NCBI GenBank assembly: GCA_944800085.1
Contig: CALYLO010000001.1
Coordinates: forward strand, 1,389,001 to 1,453,000
Length of the DNA stretch: 64,000 nt
Origin: Paenibacillus melissococcoides
GTDB taxonomy: Bacteria; Bacillota; Bacilli; Paenibacillales; Paenibacillaceae
Direction: 5' to 3'
In this document: positions 26,572-35,228 of the stretch, piece after piece
How positions within the stretch are numbered: position 1 is the first letter of the stretch
Layout of the letters: each line of letters begins with the position of its first letter
Made by a program: the position numbers and the translations under genes
The notes under the pieces: generated by a model
What the model was told of the DNA's origin: nothing
Database searches by the model: none
What the model saw: only the letters and a program-made list of their open reading frames with translations

Positions 26572-27222
26572 TCAAGGGGTGAGCGCCTTCATCAGGAAGG
26601 AAATCGTGGCTTCCCGTTCCCGCTCGTCGTTCCACTCTGCTTGCTCCTTCTCGATGAAGAGGGATCTCGCAAGCACATACCCGATAATGACCGAGGCGGT
26701 GAGCCGGATAACCGTGCCGGTCGGCAGCTCGACAAGCTTCCCTTCGGCCTGGAAGCGGCGGATAATCTTCTCGAACCGCTTCATCACTTGGGAGACGACA
26801 ATCTCCTGCAGTTGGGCCTGAAGATCGGGCTGGAAGGGAAGCTCCTGCAGCACAATGCGGACCAAGCTCATATTGTGATGCAAAAAATCGATGCGGTTCT
26901 CGATGACGGCCCGCAAAAATTGATCGTAGCTCTCATATTCCGTGTCCAGCACGTCCTTGAACTCGCGCAGGACGAACGGGGCAATCAGCTTCACGATGGA
27001 GGGCGCCACGATGGAGAGGAGCAGATCCTTCTTCGTCTTGTAATGACGGAAGATGGTGCCTTCCGCCACGCCGGCGCGCTGCGCGATCTCGCTGGTCGAG
27101 GAGGCCGCAAAGCCCTTTTGCGCAAAAACTTCAATGGCTGCCTTCACGATCCGCTCCTGCTTCTCGGTCATCTTCGCATTGGCATCGGCGTGCAGCAGTT
27201 CTTCAATCCATGGCTCGGTCAT
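26572..27222 (-). CDS. TetR/AcrR-family repressor
   Basis: A 216-residue regulator with a canonical N-terminal HTH (about 18-65: IVKAAIEVFAQKGFAASSTSEIAQRAGVAEGTIFRHYKTK is the family pattern) and a helical ligand-binding domain with a long C-terminal helix. Convergent with the ABC exporter, whose promoter carries a TetR-type operator. Likely represses that exporter until a ligand is bound. Its own upstream region shows no copy of that operator. Confidence 0.88.
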   Translation of the reverse strand: MTEPWIEELLHADANAKMTEKQERIVKAAIEVFAQKGFAASSTSEIAQRAGVAEGTIFRHYKTKKDLLLSIVAPSIVKLIAPFVLREFKDVLDTEYESYDQFLRAVIENRIDFLHHNMSLVRIVLQELPFQPDLQAQLQEIVVSQVMKRFEKIIRRFQAEGKLVELPTGTVIRLTASVIIGYVLARSLFIEKEQAEWNDEREREATISFLMKALTP

Positions 27223-27378
27223 AGGTTTATTGGCAACTCCTTATTTCCTTCGTTCCGTGTCACGTTACCGTTAGCTTATCACAAAGCAATAGGATTGTTA
27301 AATGCAGAAGCGCCCTCTTCCGTTCGGGAGAGGGCGCGATTGTGGCACATGTCCCATGATCAGGGCCAATGGCGCCTG

Positions 27379-28719
27379 TTATTCCGGTACTGGTGCTGGT
27401 GCTGGTGCTTCCACTTTGTCCTCGACAATGACTTCAATCCGGCGAATGCGGTTCTTGCTCATCTCGCGGATAATCATCCGGACATGCTCATAACGCAATT
27501 CCTTGCCGCGATGCAGCTCGGTGAAATGATTGAACACCCAGCCCCCGAACGTGTCCACTTCCGCGTTCTCGATCTCAAGTCCGGTCAGATGACAGAACTC
27601 GTGCAGCGGCACAAGGCCGTCAAGCAGGTAGCATCCTTCATCCAACACTTCGATTTCGCGGCGCTCATCGGTATCGAACTCATCCCGAATCTCGCCGACG
27701 ATTTCTTCCAATATATCTTCTATCGTAATAATCCCCGATGTCCCGCCGTACTCATCCACGAGCAGGGCCATATGCATATTTTCCTGCTGCATCCGCGTCA
27801 GCAAGGTCTTGACCGGTATTGCTTCGGGCACGGTAAGAATCGGGTGAATCAATGCTCGAAAATCAAATTCCTTTTCTCGGTCATATTCCAGGAACAGCTG
27901 CTTCGTGTTGATCATGCCGATGATATTGTCTTTGGAGCCGGTCGCGACCGGGAAGCGGGTGTACTGCTCCTTGCGGATAATCTCCAGATTTTGCTCCAAC
28001 GAATAGTTGGTATATACGCAGGCCATATCTGTGCGCGGAACCATAATCTCCTTCGCCAACAGCTCATCGAAGGCGAAGATGCGGTTCACATAGCCGTATT
28101 CGGCGTTATTGATTTTCCCGCTCTGCAGGCTCTCGGACAGGATAATCTGAATCTCTTCCTGGGTATGGGCTTCCTCATGCTCGCTGGCCGGCTTGAGTCC
28201 GAATGTCCGGACCAACAGGTTCGCAGAGCCGTTGAGCAGCCAGATGAATGGGTACATCAATTTGTAAAAGAATATGATCGGCTTCGCCGCCAGCAAGGTG
28301 ATCGCTTCGGCCTTCTGAATGGCCAGCGTCTTCGGCGCGAGTTCCCCGACGACCACGTGGAGGAAGGTAACGGACAAAAACGCGATGGCATAAGACAGCA
28401 CATGGCTGACATTGCCGCTAATATTCATGTCCGTCAACCATGGGAGCAGCATCGCTTCCACGGTCGGTTCGCCCAGCATGCCGAGTCCTAACGCCGTAAT
28501 CGTAATTCCCAACTGACAGGCTGACAGATATCCATCCATGTTGCTTGTGACTTGCTGAACGGCGAGCGCTTTCTTGTGGCCTTCCAGCACGAGCTGATCC
28601 ACTCTGCTGGAACGCAGCTTCACGATAGCGAACTCGGTCGCGACGAAGAACGCGGTCAGCATAATCAATACGGCAATCATGAATAGATTCAATCCTATAC
28701 CCATATAATGTTGTCTCAT
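27379..28719 (-). CDS. CNNM/HlyC-type membrane protein (DUF21-CBS-CorC)
   Basis: A 446-residue protein: DUF21/CNNM membrane domain with four helices (about 1-200), a CBS pair (about 220-345) and a C-terminal CorC_HlyC domain (to about 435), ending in an Ala-Pro-rich tail. Relatives (MpfA, YhdP, CorB/C) mediate or regulate Mg2+ efflux; older databases call them hemolysins. Start at 28719 is uncertain because AAAGGG abuts that ATG; ATG 28704 is possible. It is divergent from the DUF1836 gene and shares a palindromic operator with it. Confidence 0.87.
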   Translation of the reverse strand: MRQHYMGIGLNLFMIAVLIMLTAFFVATEFAIVKLRSSRVDQLVLEGHKKALAVQQVTSNMDGYLSACQLGITITALGLGMLGEPTVEAMLLPWLTDMNISGNVSHVLSYAIAFLSVTFLHVVVGELAPKTLAIQKAEAITLLAAKPIIFFYKLMYPFIWLLNGSANLLVRTFGLKPASEHEEAHTQEEIQIILSESLQSGKINNAEYGYVNRIFAFDELLAKEIMVPRTDMACVYTNYSLEQNLEIIRKEQYTRFPVATGSKDNIIGMINTKQLFLEYDREKEFDFRALIHPILTVPEAIPVKTLLTRMQQENMHMALLVDEYGGTSGIITIEDILEEIVGEIRDEFDTDERREIEVLDEGCYLLDGLVPLHEFCHLTGLEIENAEVDTFGGWVFNHFTELHRGKELRYEHVRMIIREMSKNRIRRIEVIVEDKVEAPAPAPVPE

Positions 28720-28739
28720 CCCTTTATTATCAGATTTAA

Positions 28740-28782
28740 GTTCTTATGAACTAATTTTACGAACTTTACCTTGGATGTACAA
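28740..28782 (-). promoter_or_regulatory. Promoter and GTTCWTATGAAC operator of the CNNM gene
   Basis: On the minus strand TTGTAC (28782-28777), 17-nt spacer, TAAAAT (28759-28754), then the palindrome GTTCATAAGAAC (28751-28740) at the expected start point. The same palindrome form occurs at the divergent promoter. Confidence 0.6.
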
Positions 28783-28869
28783 CTGGCGGCAGGGGTCGTT
28801 TGGGGGGAACGGTCCGGTTTATCCCCGTTGAGGCCCGTGTGGGATGCGATTCCCTTCGTTTTTCGGCTC

Positions 28870-28913
28870 TTTACAAGCAATTTTGAACAGTGCTATATTA
28901 GGTTCATATGAAC
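28870..28913 (+). promoter_or_regulatory. Promoter and GTTCWTATGAAC operator of the DUF1836 gene
   Basis: TTTACA (28870-28875), 18-nt spacer, TATATT (28894-28899), followed by the perfect palindrome GTTCATATGAAC at 28902-28913 over the likely start point. Confidence 0.6.
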
Positions 28914-28938
28914 TTTTGCAAGGCAAGGAGGGGAGCAG

Positions 28939-29697
28939 ATGGAGTCCTTCACGCTGACCCGCAAAGAAATGTCGTCTCTGTTGCTCTCGCTGCAAGGGGT
29001 GCAGCGCCAGTCGCCGTTGGCCATTCTCCAGGCTGCATGGTCGCATAGTCACGGCAGTGCGGGAGAGGCGGCGGATTCGATGCAGGCGATCTTGTCGCTG
29101 GATATGCCGCATATCATTAAGAAATTGATTCAGGGCCAGCCGTTTGCCGGATTCTCGCTGCAGGAAATCGCGGATCTGGGCCATTTGATAGAGCATTCGA
29201 ACATTTCGATTACATCGATTCAGAATTGGGTGAAGCGCGATTTCAAAGAGCTGTTCGCCAGCATGAAGGAGGGGCGCAAATACTCGGTGAATCAAGCGGC
29301 GCTCATGTTCATGATCGACGATCTGAAATGCACGCTCGATTTCGTATCGATTCGCACCCTGTTCGAGTCCTTGTTCCGCGACAGGCACGAAAGGATCGAT
29401 CCGATTCAGATCTATCATGCCTACGCGGGCATGTTCGAGGAGTTGGACGCGAACAATGACCAGTTGTTCGACGTCGCCGGACATGCTTCGGCCGGGGGCG
29501 CGCCGGATGCGCTGCTCGAGCAGCTCGTCAAGACGACGGCCGATCGCAAGGCGCAGGAGTGGGCGCTCTCGGGTCCCTGCCGGAAGGCAGTCAGCAACGG
29601 TCTGGTCATCGCCGTTCTGTCCGTCCAGGCCTCCTACTTGCAGGATATTGCGAAGCGGTATTACACCGCCAACGTGTTCCTGCAATTCGAATCGTGA
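28939..29697 (+). CDS. DUF1836 domain protein, probable DNA-binding regulator
   Basis: A 252-residue cytoplasmic protein. The DUF1836 core (about 5-130) contains EHSNISITSIQNWVKRDF, which resembles a MerR-like helix-turn-helix, followed by the conserved segment YSVNQAALMFMIDDLK. The function of the family is unknown; a regulatory role is inferred here because its promoter and the divergent CNNM promoter share an operator-like palindrome. Start ATG 28939 lies after AAGGAGGGGAG. The C-terminal half is helical and of unknown role. Confidence 0.8.
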   Translation: MESFTLTRKEMSSLLLSLQGVQRQSPLAILQAAWSHSHGSAGEAADSMQAILSLDMPHIIKKLIQGQPFAGFSLQEIADLGHLIEHSNISITSIQNWVKRDFKELFASMKEGRKYSVNQAALMFMIDDLKCTLDFVSIRTLFESLFRDRHERIDPIQIYHAYAGMFEELDANNDQLFDVAGHASAGGAPDALLEQLVKTTADRKAQEWALSGPCRKAVSNGLVIAVLSVQASYLQDIAKRYYTANVFLQFES

Positions 29698-29821
29698 ATC
29701 GGCCGCGAAGCATGATCGTTAACAAGCACTATTCCGGAACCTCATCGGCGATTCCATGCCCTGCCTTTCAACGGAGAATGGCGAGAAGCGTCGCAATATT
29801 CAGATCTTTGATGAGGAACCA

Positions 29822-29850
29822 TTGACAGGATGTGGAAGCGGCATTATAGT
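29822..29850 (+). promoter_or_regulatory. Sigma-A promoter of the trmB-azlCD unit
   Basis: TTGACA, exact 17-nt spacer, TATAGT. The sequence directly after (AAGGAGTAATCTAAC) is nearly the same as after the alaX promoter at 47880. Confidence 0.75.
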
Positions 29851-29854
29851 AAGG

Positions 29855-29950
29855 AGTAATCTAACGACGCGGCCAGGTTGGCCGAATACGGTTCGCTCTG
29901 CGCTGAGCCGTTTTTCTTTTCGGCGATCGCTAGTAGTTAGATACATAACT
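29855..29950 (+). promoter_or_regulatory. Structured leader/attenuator candidate of trmB-azlCD
   Basis: After the promoter come AGTAATCTAAC (29855), a small hairpin GGCCAGGTTGGCC (29871-29883), the intrinsic terminator and TAGTAGTTAGATACATAAC (29931-29949). ATCTAAC at the 5' end can pair with GTTAGAT after the terminator. The same order of elements is present before alaX. Function is inferred; it fits transcription attenuation or a repressor site GTTA-N6-TAAC. Confidence 0.5.
29888..29920 (+). terminator. Intrinsic terminator inside the trmB-azlCD leader
   Basis: ACGGTTC (29888-29894) pairs with GAGCCGT (29905-29911) followed by TTTTTCTTTT. It lies between promoter and gene, so it would abort transcripts after about 60 nt. 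Confidence 0.75.
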
Positions 29951-29989
29951 CCGCAAGGAGATCTTAATCCGGAAGAAGGGATGTGCCGC

Positions 29990-30826
29990 ATGGAAGAGGT
30001 ATTTAAGGAGCTGCAGAAGCTCGGTTTTTCTCCGTATGAGTGCAAGGCTTATATCGGGCTGTTGAAGGTTCACCCGGTGACGGGCTATGAGATCAGCAAG
30101 CGATCCGGGGTGCCCCGCTCGATGATATACGAGGTGCTGGGGAAATTGATGGACAAGGGGGCAGTTCATCTCGTGCCTTCCGATCCGGTCAAATATTCCC
30201 CGGTCCCTTCGAGCGAGCTCATTGATCGGCTGCGGAACCAATTTGAGCAATCCTTATCGTTGCTGGAACAAAAGTTGCCGCTGCTGCAGCGGGAGCGGGA
30301 CATGGATGTCATCTGGCATATCCGCAGCGATGAACTGGTGCTGAAGGAAATGGCCGACATGATCGGGAGGGCCGAGGACGAGCTGTGGCTATCCGTCTGG
30401 GAGCCGCAGGTGCCCGTCGTTCAAGAAGCGGTGGATTCGCATCTGCGGGACGGAGTCCAGGTGTTTTCCGTACTCTTCGGAGCCCCGGAAGCCCGGATCG
30501 GGACGACCTTCCATCATGATTATATGCCGCCGGAAGTGGTCAAGGATCGGGCGGGAGGGCGCTTGACCATCGTCTCCAGGGACGGTGAGGAGGTGCTCAT
30601 CGCGAACTTCTCCGGCGACGCCGCCTCCTGGGCGGTTCGGACGCATGACCCGGTGCTCGTGCTGGTGGCGACCGAGTATATCCGGCATGACATCATGATT
30701 GAAGAGATTACGGCCGTCTTCGGAGCGGAGAAGCTGGATGCGCTGTGGCGGAATCATCCTGCGCTCTATCATGTCGTTACCGGACAACGCTATGGGGAGC
30801 CAGGGCGGACAGAGGAGGAGCTATGA
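29990..30826 (+). CDS. TrmB-family transcriptional regulator
   Basis: A 278-residue regulator: winged HTH at about 1-75 (LGFSPYECKAYIGLL, SGVPRSMIYEVLGKLMDKGAV), coiled-coil linker about 80-105, and a C-terminal effector-binding domain (SDELVLKEMADMIGRAEDELWLSV...) as in sugar-specific TrmB proteins. ATG 29990 is chosen because GAAGGG lies 9 nt before it; ATG 29981 touches the site. It overlaps azlC by ATGA. The azlCD partner suggests the effector may be an amino acid or related metabolite, not a sugar, but that is inference. Confidence 0.85.
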   Translation: MEEVFKELQKLGFSPYECKAYIGLLKVHPVTGYEISKRSGVPRSMIYEVLGKLMDKGAVHLVPSDPVKYSPVPSSELIDRLRNQFEQSLSLLEQKLPLLQRERDMDVIWHIRSDELVLKEMADMIGRAEDELWLSVWEPQVPVVQEAVDSHLRDGVQVFSVLFGAPEARIGTTFHHDYMPPEVVKDRAGGRLTIVSRDGEEVLIANFSGDAASWAVRTHDPVLVLVATEYIRHDIMIEEITAVFGAEKLDALWRNHPALYHVVTGQRYGEPGRTEEEL

Positions 30827-31473
30827 ACCAACAATATGTGAATGCGCCTGCCAGGAGGAGCGAACCGTTTCTGCTGGGGGTGAAGGACTGCCTTCCCACC
30901 GTATTGGGATATTTAAGCATCGGCTTTGCCGCGGGAGTGGTGGAGAAGACGGCAGGCATGTCTTTGGCCGAAATCGCCCTGCTGTCGATATTTTTGTATG
31001 CCGGCTCCGCTCAATTCATCGTGGCCGGCATGCTTGCCTCCGGAAGCCCCGTGTTTGCCATTATTTTTACTGTATTTTTTGTCAATTTGCGCCATCTGTT
31101 AATGAGCGCGGCGATGTCGCCTTATTTCCGCCATCTGCCGGCTTGGAAAAATATTCTGATCGGATCCCAGCTAACCGATGAGACCTTCGGCGTCGCCGTG
31201 ACGAAGCTGACGGGGCGGACGCAGGGAAGCTTCCCCTGGATGCTCGGACTGAATGTGACTGCTTATCTGAACTGGCTCGTCGCCAATCTCGCCGGCGGCA
31301 TATTCGGACACTGGATCGCCGCGCCGGAGAAGTACGGCTTGGATTTTGCCCTGCCGGCCATGTTCATCGGCCTGTTCATGCTGCAATTGCTGGAACGGTC
31401 CAAGTATCGAGTCGATCTGGCGGTCGCAGGCTGCGCCGTAAGCGTAGGGATGTGGATAGAAAAATGGAAGTAA
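30823..31473 (+). CDS. azlC: AzlC-family branched-chain amino acid exporter, large subunit
   Basis: A 216-residue membrane protein with about six helices and AzlC blocks: GYLSIGFAAGVVEKTAGMS, FLYAGSAQFIVAGML, NLRHLLMSAAMSPYF and DETFGVAVTKL. AzlC works with the small subunit AzlD to export branched-chain amino acids or analogues (azaleucine resistance; BrnFE in Corynebacterium). It is translationally coupled to trmB (ATGA) and overlaps azlD, so the three form one operon under the leader at 29855. Confidence 0.9.
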   Translation: MNQQYVNAPARRSEPFLLGVKDCLPTVLGYLSIGFAAGVVEKTAGMSLAEIALLSIFLYAGSAQFIVAGMLASGSPVFAIIFTVFFVNLRHLLMSAAMSPYFRHLPAWKNILIGSQLTDETFGVAVTKLTGRTQGSFPWMLGLNVTAYLNWLVANLAGGIFGHWIAAPEKYGLDFALPAMFIGLFMLQLLERSKYRVDLAVAGCAVSVGMWIEKWK

Positions 31474-31790
31474 GATGGAGTTTTCTCTTGATGCTGGCGG
31501 GCGCGGCGCTCGTTACCTTGATACCGCGGGTGCTGCCGCTTATCGTGCTGAGCAAGAAGCCGCTCCCGGAATGGGGACAGAATTGGCTGAGCCACATCCC
31601 GATCGCGGTCATGTCGGCGCTGCTGGCTCAGGAGCTGTTCGTGGGCAGCGAAGGCGGCTCCCTGCTGCCGCTCATTGCCGCGGCGGCCGCATTCGCCGCC
31701 GCATACTTCACCCGGAGCTTGCTCATTACCGTCGTTATCGGGATGGCGGCCGTTGCGCTGCTCCGTTATGCCGCCTCCTCCTGGCTGTAG
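31464..31790 (+). CDS. azlD: AzlD-family small subunit of the amino acid exporter
   Basis: A 108-residue protein with three to four helices, including the AzlD motif TLIPRVLPLIVLSKKPLPEW. Its ATG lies 10 nt inside azlC. Together AzlCD probably export branched-chain amino acids. Confidence 0.9.
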   Translation: MEVRWSFLLMLAGAALVTLIPRVLPLIVLSKKPLPEWGQNWLSHIPIAVMSALLAQELFVGSEGGSLLPLIAAAAAFAAAYFTRSLLITVVIGMAAVALLRYAASSWL

Positions 31791-31839
31791 CCAGCGTAAG
31801 GCAGCGGGAATGCGGCGGGCGGGCGAGGCCGCTCGCCGC

Positions 31840-32371
31840 TTATGCGCCGGCCTCCTGCTTCGGCTGCCGGGCGTCTTCGCAGGCAAGATAGTGGTTATAC
31901 GCCTGCTCGAACAGCTCCAGCAGCTCTGGCTCCAAGGGATACATCCCGACTTGGGCGGATTGCTCCGGGCACTTCGCCCAAGCCATTCCAGCGAATCGGG
32001 ATCGCTGCCATCCACTCTTGGCAGGCGCGACATCAGCTTGTGCTCATGCTCCTGGAAGAGGAGCTTGCGGTATTTCTGGCGCGTCTCCTGACTGCGTCCG
32101 GACAGTTGAATCGCACATAGGCCAACTGATTGTGCAGACTGGCCGACCAATCCAGGTCATGGATGGCGAGCATCTCATCGATCTCCTGCAAGCGGAAGCC
32201 CGTCTGCTTCAAAAATTGAATATGCTTCAATCTCATCAAATCGTCATCCGAATAGAGCCGATGTCCGCCGGGCGTCTTGCCTGCCGGGTTCAAGAGTCCG
32301 ATCTGGTCGTAATAGCGGAGCGTCCGGACGGTGATGCCGGTCGTCTTGGTCACCTCTTGAATCGGAATCAC
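31840..32371 (-). pseudogene. MerR-family regulator, frameshifted twice
   Basis: The N-terminal part has a normal MerR HTH (IQEVTKTTGITVRTLRYYDQIGLL, GGHRLYSDDDLMRLKHI). After HNQLAYV (near 32105) the frame changes to a helical part with RQKYRKLLFQEHEHK and DSDPDSLEWL-like sequence, and near 31985 changes again to CPEQSAQVGMYPLEPELLEL, ending at a TAA at 31840. Two indels are needed to restore one regulator of about 175 residues. GTG 32371 is preferred as start (AAGGTGGG before it). Sits convergent to azlD. Confidence 0.7.
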
Positions 32372-32480
32372 GAATAATCCCACCTTCATTGGATGATGTC
32401 TCCTCATGATACAAGATGACGCAGCGTCAGTTTCAAGCGCCGTTGATGACAAATAACAGACGGAGGCCGCCTGATTTCCA

Positions 32481-32522
32481 TTGACAATTGTAGTTGTTAG
32501 GCATATAGTTGTTTAGACAACT
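32481..32522 (+). promoter_or_regulatory. Promoter and MarR-type operator
   Basis: TTGACA (32481-32486), 17-nt spacer, TATAGT (32504-32509), overlapped by the palindrome AGTTGT-TTAG-ACAACT (32507-32522). An extra half-site TAGTTGTTAG lies in the spacer. Fits autoregulation by the MarR protein downstream. Confidence 0.65.
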
Positions 32523-32557
32523 GTATTGACTTTAACCATTGAAAGGAGACTGCCGGC

Positions 32558-33007
32558 TTGACCGAAGAGAACCGCCTGTTCCGTTCCATTGGCTTCGTGT
32601 TGGGCATGACCTACCGCAAGGTGTCGACACTGTTCCAGCACCGCTTGAAGAAGTACGGCATTACGCCGGAGCAATGGACCATCCTGTATCAGATTAGCCG
32701 GGCCGACGGCTTGATCCAAAAAGATATTGCCGAGCGCTCGGGCAAGGATAAGCCTACGACGACGCGGATTCTCGATCATCTGGAAGCGAAGGGATTCGTG
32801 TTCAAGACACCCGGAGAGCATGATCGCCGCTCCTTCCTCGTCCGCATTACCGAGCGGGGGAAAGCGCTGATCGAGCAAACATCGCCAATCGAGCAGCAAA
32901 TGATTCACGATATCAAGCAATGTATGTCGGAAGAGGAATATGAACGGCTCATCGAGCTTCTTCTCCGCGTCAACAGCCATGTGAATGAATTAGCAGACAG
33001 AGAATAA
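32558..33007 (+). CDS. MarR-family transcriptional regulator
   Basis: A 149-residue MarR protein with winged HTH: YGITPEQWTILYQISR, DIAERSGKDKPTTTRILDHLEAKGFV and the wing DRRSFLVRITERG. TTG start at 32558 follows GAAAGGAG. Followed 15 bp later by an MFS drug-efflux gene, now broken; MarR-MFS pairs usually control multidrug efflux. A matching palindrome covers its own promoter. Confidence 0.88.
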   Translation: MTEENRLFRSIGFVLGMTYRKVSTLFQHRLKKYGITPEQWTILYQISRADGLIQKDIAERSGKDKPTTTRILDHLEAKGFVFKTPGEHDRRSFLVRITERGKALIEQTSPIEQQMIHDIKQCMSEEEYERLIELLLRVNSHVNELADRE

Positions 33008-33022
33008 GGAGAGAGATAGTTG

Positions 33023-34216
33023 ATGAAGGAACCATCCACACCGCTTTGGACGAAATCGTTCCTGTCGTTAACGATTTGTTCGTTTTTATTGTTTTTGAAT
33101 TTGCAAATGCTGCTGTCTTCCTTTCCCGCCTATGTGAAAAATTAATTCCAGGCCGGGGATGTGACCGTCAGCTTGGTCACCAGCGTGTTCGCGGCCTCCG
33201 CGATCGCGACCCGCTTCATTACCGCCGCGCTGATGCGGAGGATGAAGCGCAGCGTCATCTTGTACATCGGCCTTGCCGCCGCCGCGGTCACCACCGCCCT
33301 CTATGTCGCGGCCGATTCCGTCGGCTCCCTCCTGCTGATGCGGGTCGGATACGGCATCGGGTTCGGCATGGGCAGCACCATTATCCCGACAATGGTCTCC
33401 CAGATCATTCCGCTGCCCCGGATGGGAGAAGGAATTGGGTATTTCGGCTTGTCGACCAGTCTCGCCATGTCCATCGGGCCGATGATCGGACTCAATGTCA
33501 TGAAGCAAGCCGGATTCGGCACGCTGACCATCATCGGAACGGTAACCGTGGCCCTCATTTTTCCGATCCTGCTGCTGACCCGCTCGATCCCGCCCGAACG
33601 CCGGCCTCCCGGCCCCGCAGGGGCGTCCCGAAAGAAGCAGCCGTTCCATCCGAAGCTGCTGTTCCCGGCTCTGCTCAATGTGATTCTGTCCATAACTTAT
33701 AGCGGGCTGCTCGGCTTCATTGCCCTGTTCGGCGAAGCGGTGCATCTGGAGCAAGTCGGGCTGTTCTTTTTATTCAACGCCGTCACGATCATCATGATCC
33801 GGCCGGTATCGGGCCGGGTCTTCGACAGCAGGGGCCATGCGGCCGTGCTGATCCCGGCGGCCGTCTGTGTTATCGCCAGCTTGACGATATTATCGTATAC
33901 GGCCTCGATTCCGCTGCTGATCGTATCCGCCCTGCTGTACGGGCTCGGGTTCGGGGCGATTCAGCCAACGATTCAGGCCTGGATGATCCGGCTCGTGCCG
34001 AAGGAGCAATACGGCATGGCGAACAGCATGTTCTACAACTCGACCGATCTCGGGGTCGCCGCAGGAGCGCTCCTGCTGGGGGCTATCTCGGCCGCTACGG
34101 GCTATGCCGACATGTACCGGTATGCCGCCGGCTTCATGATCTTGTTCCTGCTTGTCTACGCGATGGCGCAGGCGGCAGCGATGAGGCAGCGGAGCAAAGC
34201 GGATCTGTCGGCCTAA
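33023..34216 (+). pseudogene. MFS efflux transporter with in-frame stop
   Basis: Translation from ATG 33023 gives a normal MFS N-terminus (LWTKSFLSLTICSFLLFLNL, AYVKN) but hits TAA at 33143-33145; the same frame continues without change (FQAGDVTVSLVTSVFAASAI) to 34216 with the conserved RVGYGIGFGMGSTIIPTM and a complete set of helices. One nonsense substitution explains it. A shorter product from an internal start would lack the first helix. It is the likely former target of the MarR gene. Confidence 0.78.
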
Positions 34217-34395
34217 TCCCACAGCTGTCATCTCTGCCAAGAAGCTGTTCCGGAACCCAACGCCTTCTTCCGGAGCGGCTTTTTGTGCGTTATCCGGGGG
34301 TCATGCCCGGATGGCCCGTCAGGATTCGCATGCCGCACTGGCGAATGATCCCGTCCGGCGATATAGTTAGAGGATAGCCGCGGGGGCTGTCTGAC

Positions 34396-34615
34396 CTGCA
34401 TTTGCCGCACGGCATGCTGTTTGACGAGGATGTGTTCCGCGAAGGACTGATCAAGGATTGCGCCATCGAACGGCAGAACGGGGATCGCGTCACGTTCGAC
34501 AAGGTGATATTGCCGAAGTCCGCCATTGCAAGCTTATCGGCATCGACTTGATGGAAGCGACGCTCCGCAATGTGCGGTTCATCGGATTCAACACCAGCCG
34601 GAATATTCCCTGCTC
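34396..34615 (+). pseudogene. Remnant of a pentapeptide-repeat protein
   Basis: The frame DLHLPHG...FREGLIKDCAIER and, after a frameshift near 34515, HCKLIGIDLMEATLRNVRFIG shows the A(D/N)LXX rhythm of pentapeptide repeats. No start, and it ends in unrelated sequence. Low confidence in the exact limits. Confidence 0.45.
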
Positions 34616-34661
34616 CGGAACATATATAATTACAATGAGACGGAAAAGGAGGGAACCGCCC

Positions 34662-35045
34662 ATGACGGAGAAGAAGCCCGCACCCAAGCCGCCTGCCGAA
34701 AAAGAAAAACCGCCTGCCAAGCCGCATCATGTTCAGACTTGCCTTCACCCGATCGTGCAGCCTGCCTATGTTAATCATCAACCGGCCGCGTGCACGCCGA
34801 TATGCACGACGCCGGCCGTGCCGCAGCCAACCGATTACGTGACTTGTCTGGATCCGGTATTCCTGGATCATCTAAGCCGGCATCAGGGCCAGCGGATCAC
34901 CGTCCGGACGACCGTAGAGACGCTGGAAGGCGTATTGGCCGGCGTCGCGGTCGATCATATTCAGTTGAATCGGCATGACAAGGCGTTCCATATCCGGACC
35001 GCGCAGATTGTCTACTTCGAGGGGCTGCCGATATCGTATTTATGA
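34662..35045 (+). CDS. DUF2642 domain protein, coat-like
   Basis: A 127-residue protein with a Lys/Pro-rich N-terminus, a Cys/Pro-rich middle (residues 24-55) and a C-terminal Sm-like beta domain (LDPVFLDHLSRHQGQRI...VDHIQLNRHDKAFHIRTAQIVYF) of the DUF2642/YuzF type. Members are typically sporulation or coat proteins of Bacillus and Paenibacillus; that role is inferred. Start ATG 34662 follows AAAAGGAGGG. Followed by a clear terminator. Confidence 0.75.
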   Translation: MTEKKPAPKPPAEKEKPPAKPHHVQTCLHPIVQPAYVNHQPAACTPICTTPAVPQPTDYVTCLDPVFLDHLSRHQGQRITVRTTVETLEGVLAGVAVDHIQLNRHDKAFHIRTAQIVYFEGLPISYL

Positions 35046-35070
35046 GGAACAATGGATAATAAGAGAGACA

Positions 35071-35094
35071 AAAAGGCTCCCGGCGGGGCCTTTT
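35071..35094 (+). terminator. Intrinsic terminator after the DUF2642 gene
   Basis: AAAAGGC and GCCTTTT pair around a GC-rich loop. Confidence 0.65.
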
Positions 35095-35228
35095 ATCATG
35101 GATAAGAATCTTTGGGACAAGCTGTCCGCAGCCAAAGCCCAATTCTTGTTGTCTGGGACATAGCCAAGGCAATAAGGATGCTTTCCTAATAATATGACAA
35201 TGAACCTAGTGAAAGGAGGCCGCATGGA

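Noticed and set aside
27379..28491. Long plus-strand open frame across the CNNM gene
   Set aside because: Antisense shadow of a clearly conserved minus-strand protein.
29822..29989. T-box leader for azlCD
   Set aside because: No AGGGTGGNACCGCG T-box sequence or specifier stem; the leader is far too short.
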